DNA of 6,357 bases. It comes from Spirosomataceae bacterium. GTDB taxonomy: Bacteria; Bacteroidota; Bacteroidia; Cytophagales; Spirosomataceae. Below, piece by piece: positions 1 to 5,693 of the stretch. The position numbers were made by a program, and so were the translations under genes. Below the pieces are notes generated by a model. That model saw only the letters and a list, made by a program, of their open reading frames with translations. It had not been told where the DNA came from and searched no databases. The stretch is from positions 1-6,357 of the forward strand of contig JANQUM010000187.1 in NCBI GenBank assembly GCA_030731175.1. Reading direction: 5' to 3'. Each line of letters starts with the position of its first letter. Positions within the stretch are counted from its first letter, which is position 1.

Positions 1-1196
1 GCAAAGTCTTTTATGGCGTAATTCCCCAAACCGTTATAATACCAAAGTACCGCTAGGTTCGGGAAATACTCCGCCGCCAAAGCCGTGTGTTTTACTAAAC
101 CTTTGTTGTCTTGTAATTGGTTGTCGAGGTCGATAATGGAAGTCCAAACCTCAAAAATTGACTTGTCAAAATCCGTTGATTTAAGGTACGCATCACGGGC
201 AGCTTTGGTGTCGCCTTTTTGCCGCAGCATATCTCCCAAAACAATGTACGCCGCTGCATTATCGGGTGCTTGTTCGATTAGCTGCTTCGCCAAGCTAATT
301 ACTGTTTCAATATTTTCGGGCGAACTATTTTTGTTAATCGTTAAAACGTAACTCGAAAGAATTTTAGCTTTAATATCAGCTGATAAATCATTATTACTAA
401 ACGCCGAAGTCAATTCTTCGTTGCTCTTTTTTAAGTCTCCCTGCAAGCGGTAAACTTCCGCTAACAGCACATGACCTTCCGCAAAATTCGGATTTACTTC
501 GAGCGATTTTGCCAACATTTTCTGAGCGTCGTCATAACGCTCGTTTGCCAATAACATTTGTGCCTGCTGAATCACAAAACCAGACTCCATCGGCTCCGCA
601 ACCATCAGTTTATTGCCTTCCTTTATTGCTTCATCTACTTTGTTTTGTTGCAAGTAAATGAGTTGTTTTTGCCGACTAATTTCTTCGCTTACGCCGATTT
701 CTTTTTCAATATCGTCGTAAATTTTTACGGCGTCATTGTATTTTTCCTGCATCAAATACAATTCTGAAAGCTCAAAGTAATTCTCGATTTCAGACGGGTA
801 TTTTTTGATGAGTTTTTGGTAAATACCAGACGCTTCTTTGTACTTGGTTTGCTTGGTATAAAGCTCCGCCAAAAACTGTTGGTAAAATTTATTTTCCGAG
901 TTATCGGCGGCTTGTTCTGCAAAAACGATTGCCCTTGGCACTTCATTGAGGTTAGCGTACGATTTTGCGAGCATGAATAAAATACCCGGTTCAACGCTTT
1001 TCTTATCAATTATTAGCTTGAATACCTCCGCCGCTTTTTTGTATTCTTCGGCATTGTAATATTTCATACCCTCAATCAGCCCCGTTTCAGCTTCAAGTAC
1101 TTCTTTCGGCACTACCTTTTTCGCGTCGGTTTGGGCGTTAACCAAAAAAGGAAAACAACAGACCGTTATATAAAAAATGATTTTACTACCTTTCAT
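1..1196 (-). CDS. Secreted tetratricopeptide-repeat (TPR) protein, 3' end outside window
   Basis: Reading the minus strand from the ATG at 1196-1194 gives 398 uninterrupted codons up to the window edge, so the C-terminus is missing. Residues 1-21 form a Sec signal peptide: K3/K5, a hydrophobic stretch IIFYITVCCFPFLV, then VNA|QT as a likely cleavage site. There is no convincing lipobox, so it is probably periplasmic or outer-membrane associated. From about residue 37 the protein is almost wholly helical TPR units of 33-34 residues. Clear ones lie near 37-69, 70-102, 103-136, 137-170, 206-239 and 313-346, with typical A/Y/G/P spacing such as YDDAQKMLAKSLEVNPN at 221-237. TPR arrays are protein-interaction scaffolds, and no catalytic domain is visible. 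It is divergent from murB across a 152-bp gap. In many Bacteroidota a long TPR protein like this precedes a DUF4292 lipoprotein and an EnvC-like peptidase; whether that holds here lies outside the window. The fold is certain; the function is unknown. Confidence 0.9.
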   Translation of the reverse strand, partial: MKGSKIIFYITVCCFPFLVNAQTDAKKVVPKEVLEAETGLIEGMKYYNAEEYKKAAEVFKLIIDKKSVEPGILFMLAKSYANLNEVPRAIVFAEQAADNSENKFYQQFLAELYTKQTKYKEASGIYQKLIKKYPSEIENYFELSELYLMQEKYNDAVKIYDDIEKEIGVSEEISRQKQLIYLQQNKVDEAIKEGNKLMVAEPMESGFVIQQAQMLLANERYDDAQKMLAKSLEVNPNFAEGHVLLAEVYRLQGDLKKSNEELTSAFSNNDLSADIKAKILSSYVLTINKNSSPENIETVISLAKQLIEQAPDNAAAYIVLGDMLRQKGDTKAARDAYLKSTDFDKSIFEVWTSIIDLDNQLQDNKGLVKHTALAAEYFPNLAVLWYYNGLGNYAIKDF

Positions 1197-1230
1197 TTCT
1201 GAGCAATTAATGACTTTCTAATAACGTAAA

Positions 1231-1281
1231 TTTCACGCATTTAAGTCGTTCCACCAAAAGAAATGCGGTTGGGCGGTGAAA
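1231..1281. promoter_or_regulatory. Interrupted inverted repeat in the divergent TPR-gene/murB promoter region
   Basis: CGCATTT at 1236-1242 is the exact reverse complement of AAATGCG at 1261-1267 (18-nt spacer). Outside these arms, TTTCAC at 1231-1236 is matched by GTGAAA at 1276-1281, with an 8-nt asymmetric gap on the right side. The element lies between the two divergent start codons and just upstream of the murB -7 box. It could be an operator or a cruciform, or it could be chance in a short AT-rich region. No T-run follows it, so it is not an intrinsic terminator. Confidence 0.25.
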
Positions 1282-1296
1282 ACAATACGATAACTA

Positions 1297-1326
1297 TTCA
1301 AACGTGAAGCAAGAATGTTACTTTTG
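1297..1326 (+). promoter_or_regulatory. Predicted Bacteroidota-type promoter of murB
   Basis: TACTTTTG at 1319-1326 matches the Bacteroidota primary sigma factor -7 consensus TAnnTTTG exactly. The -33 element is poor: TTCA at 1297-1300 stands 18 nt upstream where TTG is expected. Transcription would begin around 1331-1334, giving a 5' untranslated region of roughly 15-18 nt before the murB ATG. The upstream gene is divergent, so murB needs its own promoter, and this is the best candidate. Confidence 0.55.
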
Positions 1327-1348
1327 CATTTGCCAATAAACCGTTTTT

Positions 1349-2374
1349 ATGAACCTACCATCCGTCGCAAAAGGCGTTTCGCTCAAATCTTACAATACCT
1401 TCGGTCTCGAAGCAACAGCCGATTTATTCACCACCATTTCTTCCACGGAAGAGTTGAAAAGTATATTGCATAATGCTGATTACAAGCATATTGAAAAATT
1501 ATACCTGGGCGGCGGAAGCAACGTTTTATTTACAAAAGATTTTGCGGGAATGGTAATTCTAAACCGAATTAAGGGAATTACGGTCGCAAACGAAGACGAA
1601 AATTACGTTTGGGTAAACGCCGGGGCTGGAGAAAGCTGGCACGAATTGGTGCTATTTTGCGTAGCAAATAATTACGCTGGAATGGAAAACCTTTCGCTTA
1701 TTCCGGGAACGGTTGGAGCCGCCCCGATGCAGAATATAGGAGCATACGGCGTAGAAATCAAAGACATTTTTGAGTCATTGGAAGCGTTAAATTTGGCAAC
1801 GCACGAAACTGAAATCTTCGACGCAGCGGCGTGTAAATTTGGTTATCGGGAAAGCGTTTTTAAACACGAGGCTAAAGGAAAATACGTCATTACGAACGTC
1901 ACTTTTCGGTTGAATAAAACGCCAAATTTTCACGTTGAATACGGAGCGATTAAAGATACCCTCGAGGAAATGGGCGTCACTGATTTGAGCATCAAAGCCA
2001 TTAGCGATGCAGTCATCAAAATTCGACAAAGTAAACTCCCAAATCCCGCTGAAATTGGTAACGCCGGAAGCTTTTTCAAGAATCCTGAAATACCCAAAAC
2101 GCAATTTACCGCACTCAAAGGATTATACGCCGAAATGCCCTCCTACCCCATTAATGAAAGTACTGTAAAAGTGCCCGCAGGTTGGCTCATAGAGCAAGCC
2201 GGATGGAAAGGAAAACGCTTCGGTGAAATTGGTGTTCACGCAAAACAAGCCCTTGTACTCGTAAATTATGGCAACGGAAAAGGTGACCAGATTAAAGCTT
2301 TAGCGTCTGATATTCAGGCTTCTGTAAATGAAAAATTCGGAATAAATCTCACGCCCGAAGTGAATTTTATTTAA
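1349..2374 (+). CDS. murB: UDP-N-acetylenolpyruvoylglucosamine reductase (MurB, type I)
   Basis: MurB is a cytoplasmic FAD enzyme. It reduces UDP-GlcNAc-enolpyruvate with NADPH to UDP-N-acetylmuramate, the second committed step of peptidoglycan precursor synthesis. The 341-residue length matches the E. coli-type (type I) enzyme of 342 residues. The N-terminus SYNTFGLEA (residues 14-22) is the usual MurB opening. The FAD-binding half holds GGGSNVL (54-60) and IPGTVGAAPMQNIGAYG (118-134). FGYRESVFKH (164-173) carries the conserved Arg167, NAGSFFKNP (238-246) carries Ser241, the presumed proton donor, and LTPEVNFI (334-341) carries Glu337. These correspond to E. coli R159, S229 and E325. The start at 1349 leaves only 13 residues before the conserved motif and follows a TAnnTTTG promoter; there is no Shine-Dalgarno, as is usual in this phylum. 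The gene is intact. A 54-bp gap with no terminator separates it from the membrane-protein gene downstream. Confidence 0.97.
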   Translation: MNLPSVAKGVSLKSYNTFGLEATADLFTTISSTEELKSILHNADYKHIEKLYLGGGSNVLFTKDFAGMVILNRIKGITVANEDENYVWVNAGAGESWHELVLFCVANNYAGMENLSLIPGTVGAAPMQNIGAYGVEIKDIFESLEALNLATHETEIFDAAACKFGYRESVFKHEAKGKYVITNVTFRLNKTPNFHVEYGAIKDTLEEMGVTDLSIKAISDAVIKIRQSKLPNPAEIGNAGSFFKNPEIPKTQFTALKGLYAEMPSYPINESTVKVPAGWLIEQAGWKGKRFGEIGVHAKQALVLVNYGNGKGDQIKALASDIQASVNEKFGINLTPEVNFI

Positions 2375-2428
2375 AAAGCCCTAAATTGCTTTCATCTATA
2401 ACCCTTTCTTATAAACCAACCTCGCTCC

Positions 2429-3046
2429 ATGGAATTATCTCATGTCATATCCGATTTCGTCCTTGCCGCCGTCGCTTTTTTCGTTTTCTTTAAGTATTTG
2501 AGGAAACTCGATACGCTCTCCACAATTCTTTGGGAATCTTTCGTTTTATCCGTCGCAATTGCGGCAGTTTTAGGTGGAATTCGCTACGCAGGATATTCGC
2601 AAGCGGGCGAAATTTCGGCGTTTTTTCAGAAAATTGCCGCCACCGTTGGGGTCTTGGGATTGTTGACGGCTTCTTACCAATTGGTCTCCGGCAAAAAACT
2701 TAGTTCGCTGTTCGGTTACGTTGTTATCGGCATCGGTTTTATTTTATTAGCAATCACCGAATTCATGGATTTCACCACCATTCGTAACAATATCGCGTTA
2801 ATTTGCTTACCGCTTGTAGCCATTTTGGGGGTTTGGGCGTTGGTAAAAGGAAAATTAACGGTTGGCCTATTGCTTATTGCAGCCGTAGCTTTTGCCGCCG
2901 CCGCCGTTTTCACGCCGCAATATTTAACTAATGCCGCCGACGGAATTGACGCCTATCATTACTTATTAGCAACCGCCGTTTTATGTTTCGGACTTGCCGC
3001 TTCGCACCAACCAAAATTTGAAGAAGTGCAAATTGCCGCCCAATAA
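2429..3046 (+). CDS. Seven-helix integral membrane protein of unknown function
   Basis: A 205-residue protein that is almost entirely hydrophobic. Seven membrane segments can be drawn at about residues 7-25, 36-55, 68-86, 94-112, 120-139, 143-162 and 175-192, with short polar loops and a soluble C-terminal tail (KFEEVQIAAQ). There is no cleavable signal peptide. Possible functional residues near the membrane edges are His5 and Asp9 in helix 1, Arg52 after helix 2, His177 at the start of helix 7 and His193 after it. It resembles the small multi-pass DUF-type proteins of Bacteroidota (possibly DUF6962), but I cannot confirm a family and assign no function. It lacks the Schiff-base lysine context of a rhodopsin in helix 7. 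It lies 54 bp after murB on the same strand with no obvious promoter or terminator between, so the two may be cotranscribed. Its stop codon directly abuts the trp promoter. Confidence 0.8.
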   Translation: MELSHVISDFVLAAVAFFVFFKYLRKLDTLSTILWESFVLSVAIAAVLGGIRYAGYSQAGEISAFFQKIAATVGVLGLLTASYQLVSGKKLSSLFGYVVIGIGFILLAITEFMDFTTIRNNIALICLPLVAILGVWALVKGKLTVGLLLIAAVAFAAAAVFTPQYLTNAADGIDAYHYLLATAVLCFGLAASHQPKFEEVQIAAQ

Positions 3047-3077
3047 TTTCTAAATTCCGATTTCCTTTCTACATTTG
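3047..3077 (+). promoter_or_regulatory. Predicted trp promoter (TTTC - 19 nt - TACATTTG)
   Basis: TACATTTG at 3070-3077 is an exact match to the Bacteroidota -7 consensus TAnnTTTG. TTTC at 3047-3050, starting on the first base after the preceding gene's stop codon, is a three-of-four match to the -33 TTTG with the usual 19-nt spacing. The leader peptide ATG is at 3082, only 4 nt after the -7 box. The transcript should therefore start at or very near that ATG, implying a leaderless or nearly leaderless message. Confidence 0.65.
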
Positions 3078-3081
3078 TGCT

Positions 3082-3141
3082 ATGAATACAACAACACAGA
3101 CGGTAAACCTTTGGTGGTGGCGTTCTTCCGAATCGGAGTGA
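3082..3141 (+). CDS. trpL: trp operon leader peptide (19 aa, contains WWW)
   Basis: A 19-codon reading frame from ATG 3082 to TGA 3139-3141. It ends LWWWRSSESE, with three consecutive UGG codons at 3112-3120. Trp is normally the rarest residue, so three in a row in a tiny peptide just ahead of an intrinsic terminator and an anthranilate synthase gene is the signature of a translational attenuator. The peptide itself is not expected to have a function; ribosome position on it is the signal. When charged tRNA-Trp is low, the ribosome stalls at 3112-3120 and leaves the stop-codon region free. When Trp is ample, it runs to the stop and masks that region. The start has no Shine-Dalgarno and lies 4 nt behind a predicted -7 promoter element. 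The frame is far too short for ordinary gene callers. The reading is strongly supported by context; translation itself is inferred. Confidence 0.88.
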   Translation: MNTTTQTVNLWWWRSSESE

Positions 3142-3193
3142 ACGGCTTTCTTGTGCGTTGATATTTAAAGATATTCCACGGCTTGCTGTTCAC
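3138..3193 (+). promoter_or_regulatory. Predicted antiterminator pairing of the trp attenuator
   Basis: GTGAACGGC at 3138-3146, which overlaps the leader peptide stop codon, can pair with GCTGTTCAC at 3185-3193. That is nine pairs including one G-U, of which GTGAAC/GTTCAC is six perfect pairs. The downstream strand is the top of the terminator 5' arm plus its loop. The two structures cannot coexist, because the remaining terminator stem would form a pseudoknot through the antiterminator loop. A ribosome at the stop codon would cover 3138-3146 and favour termination; one stalled on the Trp codons would not. In addition, ACGGCTT at 3142-3148 is a direct copy of the terminator's 5' arm (3178-3184) and could compete for the 3' arm. 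The pairing was found by eye; no folding energy was computed. Confidence 0.7.
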
Positions 3194-3212
3194 ACGGCAA
3201 GCCGTTTTTTTT
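3178..3212 (+). terminator. Intrinsic terminator of the trp attenuator
   Basis: ACGGCTTGC at 3178-3186 pairs perfectly with GCAAGCCGT at 3197-3205. A U-G, a G-C and a U-A pair extend the stem to about 12 bp with a 4-nt loop. Eight consecutive T residues (3205-3212) follow directly. This is a textbook Rho-independent terminator. It lies 36 nt after the leader peptide stop and 134 nt before trpE, on the operon strand, so its role is to stop transcription before the structural genes unless the antiterminator forms. Confidence 0.92.
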
Positions 3213-3268
3213 GCCCCCGTCTATGCCATTCTCAGTGTACCCACTGCCGATAGCAATGATAAGACGAA

Positions 3269-3306
3269 TTTTTCAGTGAAGAGACTGACAACGGGAAACT
3301 GAAAAA
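3269..3306 (+). repeat. 9-bp inverted repeat in the trpE 5' untranslated region
   Basis: TTTTTCAGT at 3269-3277 is the exact reverse complement of ACTGAAAAA at 3298-3306, with a 20-nt loop. A second copy of ACTGA at 3284-3288 gives an alternative 5-bp hairpin with TCAGT, and a third copy is at 3322-3326. The structure lies between the attenuator and the trpE start, so only read-through transcripts carry it. It could affect stability or translation of trpE, or be incidental in an A-rich leader. The rest of 3213-3346 contains no gene I can support. Confidence 0.4.
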
Positions 3307-3346
3307 CACAATAACTCAAAAACTGAAGACGAAGAACTAAGAATCT

Positions 3347-4768
3347 ATGACATACAACATTACTACCCGCAGCAAACGCTTACTCGCCGATACCGTTACG
3401 CCCGTCGGGATTTTCCTTCGGATAAGAGATCAATATCCGTATTCCGTGATGCTCGAAAGTGCCGATTACCACGCCATGCAAAACAGCTTTAGCTACATCG
3501 CCTGCGATGTCATGGCAAGTATTGTTATTGACGAAAACGTAGTTACGCAGACCTTTCCAAACGGCGAAACCAACACTTTTACGTTAGAGAATCGCACCGA
3601 TGCGGTGAAAGCCCTCCGGGAATTTGCCGATATTTTTAAATCGGAGAAAAACCCGCACGCTTTTATTTCAAATGGCTTGTTCGGGCATATAACTTACGAT
3701 GCCGTTGCGTATTTTGAAGACATCGAAATGCAAGGAAAAAGCGAAGAAACGGCTATTCCGCAAATCATGTATCGGGTGTATCGGTACGTAGTTGCGGTGA
3801 ATCACTTCAAAAACGAATTGCATCTTTTTGAACATACTTATACAAAAGAAAACGACGTTCCGAAACCATTAGAAAACGGCTTGGAAACACTCGAAATTTT
3901 CGTAAAAACGCCAAAAATTTCCACGAAACCGTTTAAAGCCGAAGGCGAAGAAGAAACGAATATCACCGACGACAGGATGCGGGAAATTATTGCCCAATGC
4001 CAAAAGCATTGTTTACGCGGCGATGTATTTCAGATTGTACCATCGCGGCGATTTGCGAAGAAATTCAAAGGCGACGATTTTAACGTTTACCGTGCCTTGC
4101 GAAGCATCAATCCGTCGCCGTATTTATTCTATTTTGACGGCGGCGATTACAGCATTTTTGGTTCATCGCCTGAGGCTCAGATTTTGATACAAGATGGCGT
4201 TGCCGAAATTCACCCAATTGCCGGAACATTCCGCCGCAGCGGCGACGACGAGAAAGACGCCGAACTCGCCCGACAATTGCACGCTGACCCAAAGGAGTCT
4301 GCCGAACACGTCATGCTCGTTGATTTAGCGAGAAACGATTTATCCCGAAGTTCAGAAAATGTTAAGGTGAATGTATTCAAAGAAGTACAATTTTACAGCC
4401 ACGTAATTCACCTCGTTTCTAAAGTGACTGGGCAAATGATGCAAGGTACAAATCCGTTGCAATTAGTAGCTGATACCTTCCCCGCCGGAACGCTTTCGGG
4501 TGCTCCAAAACACAACGCCATGAGTATTATCAACGGGCTTGAACCAACCAACCGCAGCATTTATGGCGGGGCAATTGGCTTCATGGATTTCGACGGAAAC
4601 TTTAATCACGCCATTGCCATCCGCACGTTTTTGAGTAAAAATAATACGCTCTTTTTCCAAGCCGGAATGGGCGTTGTGGCGAAATCAAACATCGAAGACG
4701 AAATGAACGAAGTGCATAATAAATTAGCGGCACTTCGTGGAGCAATTGAAATGGCGGAGGGGATTTGA
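3347..4768 (+). CDS. trpE: Anthranilate synthase component I (TrpE)
   Basis: TrpE is the synthase subunit. It converts chorismate plus ammonia, delivered by TrpG, to anthranilate and pyruvate, the first step of tryptophan synthesis, in the cytoplasm. The 473 residues fit the usual range. The N-terminal domain carries MLES (35-38), the counterpart of the LLES element that binds inhibitory tryptophan, so feedback inhibition is likely retained. The C-terminal chorismate-binding domain is complete: GDVFQIVPSRRF (225-236), NPSPYLFYF (255-263), SSPE (273-276), HPIAGTFRR (289-297), HVMLVDLARND (321-331), HLVSKVTG (355-362, with catalytic His355), FPAGTLSGAPK (378-388) and YGG (406-408). The tryptophan-binding motif, the neighbouring trpG and the Trp-codon leader all favour TrpE over PabB or the isochorismate synthases. 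The ATG at 3347 gives a normal N-terminus. Regulation is expected at two levels, transcript attenuation and allosteric inhibition. It is followed by a 64-bp gap. Confidence 0.97.
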   Translation: MTYNITTRSKRLLADTVTPVGIFLRIRDQYPYSVMLESADYHAMQNSFSYIACDVMASIVIDENVVTQTFPNGETNTFTLENRTDAVKALREFADIFKSEKNPHAFISNGLFGHITYDAVAYFEDIEMQGKSEETAIPQIMYRVYRYVVAVNHFKNELHLFEHTYTKENDVPKPLENGLETLEIFVKTPKISTKPFKAEGEEETNITDDRMREIIAQCQKHCLRGDVFQIVPSRRFAKKFKGDDFNVYRALRSINPSPYLFYFDGGDYSIFGSSPEAQILIQDGVAEIHPIAGTFRRSGDDEKDAELARQLHADPKESAEHVMLVDLARNDLSRSSENVKVNVFKEVQFYSHVIHLVSKVTGQMMQGTNPLQLVADTFPAGTLSGAPKHNAMSIINGLEPTNRSIYGGAIGFMDFDGNFNHAIAIRTFLSKNNTLFFQAGMGVVAKSNIEDEMNEVHNKLAALRGAIEMAEGI

Positions 4769-4782
4769 TTGAATAATTGATG

Positions 4783-4812
4783 TTGTGAAGTTCTTATTAA
4801 AAAGGTATTTTG
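4783..4812 (+). promoter_or_regulatory. Weak candidate internal promoter before the small antitoxin-like gene
   Basis: TTG at 4783-4785, a 20-nt spacer and TATTTTG at 4806-4812 resemble the TTG / TAnnTTTG promoter, but the -7 box is one base short of consensus. It lies in the AT-rich 64-bp gap between trpE and the small gene. If real, the small gene and trpG would have an expression source independent of the attenuator. This rests on short motif similarity only. Confidence 0.25.
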
Positions 4813-4832
4813 TTGAGTAAAAAAAGACAATT

Positions 4833-5093
4833 ATGTTAACATTAGCGGTTGAAGAATTAGAATCAAGGTACTCGGAAGTGCTTGACACCTTTAACAAAGG
4901 CGGTGAGATTTTTTTAACTTCTGGAGGAGGGAAAAAAATAGTAGGGCAATTTATCCTTATTGTAGAAGAGGAGAAGAAGAAGGGAAAGCGAAAATTAGGA
5001 ATATTAAAAGGTAAGATGAATGCTACCTGGGTTGGCGACGGAAAAATAACGGGCGAAGAACTGGATGAAATGTTATCGCCAATAAAATTATAA
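4833..5093 (+). CDS. Small Phd/YefM-like antitoxin-type protein, no adjacent toxin
   Basis: An 86-residue soluble protein. The N-terminal half (LTLAVEELESRYSEVLDTFNKGGEIFLTSGG, about residues 2-32) follows the pattern of Phd/YefM (prevent-host-death) antitoxins. In these, a helix with a regularly spaced E-L-x-x-x-x-x-x-L pattern precedes a KGGE-[IV]-x-[IL]-T strand. The following strand KIVGQFILIV (35-44) matches the family's usual K-x-V-A-x-L-x-P. The C-terminal half has a charged linker (residues 45-54, EEEKKKGKRK) and then LGILKGKM (55-62), a phrase common before the acidic toxin-binding tail of such antitoxins, here GDGKITGEELDEML (68-81). Antitoxins of this type are normally followed by a PIN-domain or RelE-like toxin. 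Here the next gene is trpG, 15 bp away, and trpE is upstream, so no partner is present. The gene is purine-rich and contains a 25-nt all-purine run (4964-4988) unlike its neighbours. It may be an acquired or relic antitoxin, or a solitary regulator. Family assignment is by eye. Confidence 0.7.
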   Translation: MLTLAVEELESRYSEVLDTFNKGGEIFLTSGGGKKIVGQFILIVEEEKKKGKRKLGILKGKMNATWVGDGKITGEELDEMLSPIKL

Positions 5094-5108
5094 AAACTCC
5101 AAACAAAC

Positions 5109-5678
5109 ATGACAAATTACTTAGTATTAGATAATTACGACTCGTTCGTTTATAACCTCGTTTATATTTTGAAAGATTTAGGCGGGAACGTCGATGTCTT
5201 TCGGAATGATAAAATCTCGGTGGAAGACGTTAAAAAGTATGATAAAATCCTGCTTTCTCCTGGACCCGGAATACCCGAAGAAGCGGGGATTATGATGGAT
5301 TTATTGGCAGAGTACAAAACCACCAAAAGCATTTTTGGCGTTTGTCTCGGTCATCAGGCAATTGGCGAAGCATTCGGAGCGAAGCTATTGAATATGGGCG
5401 AAGTGCTGCACGGCGTTACCACAAATTGCATCATTCAAGACAGCGAAGAGGTGTTGTTCCGCAACGTTCCGAAAGAAGTGGAAGTTTGCCGTTACCATTC
5501 CTGGACGGTCGTACCCGAAACGATGCCCGAAGATTTAAAAATCACCGCCCTTGACGACAATGGTTACGTATTAGCCGAAGCCCATAAAAAATACGACATC
5601 CGAGGCGTACAGTTTCACCCAGAAGCATACCTGACGCAACACGGCGTAAAAATGGTAGAGAACTGGATGCGGAGCTGA
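5109..5678 (+). CDS. trpG: Anthranilate synthase component II, glutamine amidotransferase (TrpG)
   Basis: TrpG hydrolyses glutamine and passes ammonia to TrpE. In some bacteria the same subunit also serves PabB in folate synthesis. The 189-residue length is typical of a stand-alone class I amidotransferase with no fused TrpD domain. The motifs are complete: LDNYDSFVYNL (7-17), LLSPGPGIPEEAG (48-60) forming the oxyanion region, GVCLGHQAIGEAFG (77-90) with nucleophile Cys79, RYHSW (128-132), and VQFHPEAYLTQHG (167-179) supplying His170 and Glu172 of the catalytic triad. The usual Ser after HPE is Ala here, a mild variant outside the triad. The start at 5109 gives MTNYLVLDNYDSF, the standard N-terminus. 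It lies 15 bp after the small antitoxin-like gene and is probably cotranscribed with trpE. The remaining trp genes do not follow; the next gene is convergent. Confidence 0.96.
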   Translation: MTNYLVLDNYDSFVYNLVYILKDLGGNVDVFRNDKISVEDVKKYDKILLSPGPGIPEEAGIMMDLLAEYKTTKSIFGVCLGHQAIGEAFGAKLLNMGEVLHGVTTNCIIQDSEEVLFRNVPKEVEVCRYHSWTVVPETMPEDLKITALDDNGYVLAEAHKKYDIRGVQFHPEAYLTQHGVKMVENWMRS

Positions 5679-5693
5679 CATATTTTTTTAGCC

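Noticed and set aside
85..767. Plus-strand frames at 85-351 and 558-767
   Set aside because: They are antisense shadows of the minus-strand TPR gene and have no recognisable domains.
752..1009. 85-aa minus-strand reading frame
   Set aside because: It lies inside the TPR gene, in a different frame on the same strand; the TPR frame is continuous with a signal peptide and repeats.
3126..3138. Small hairpin TCCG-AAT-CGGA inside the leader peptide gene as a pause hairpin
   Set aside because: Only four Watson-Crick pairs plus a wobble with a 3-nt loop; too weak to claim, although it sits where a pause structure would be expected.
3223..3279. Second small frame (18 codons plus stop) after the attenuator
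   Set aside because: It contains no Trp codon, has no terminator behind it, and is of a length expected by chance.
4724..5110. 128-aa minus-strand frame covering the small gene
   Set aside because: It is antisense to a purine-rich gene, which gives a Phe/Ser/Pro-rich shadow; the plus-strand protein has a coherent antitoxin-like pattern and operon placement.
5682..5688. T-run just after trpG as an intrinsic terminator
   Set aside because: No GC-rich hairpin precedes it; only the seven Ts are present.
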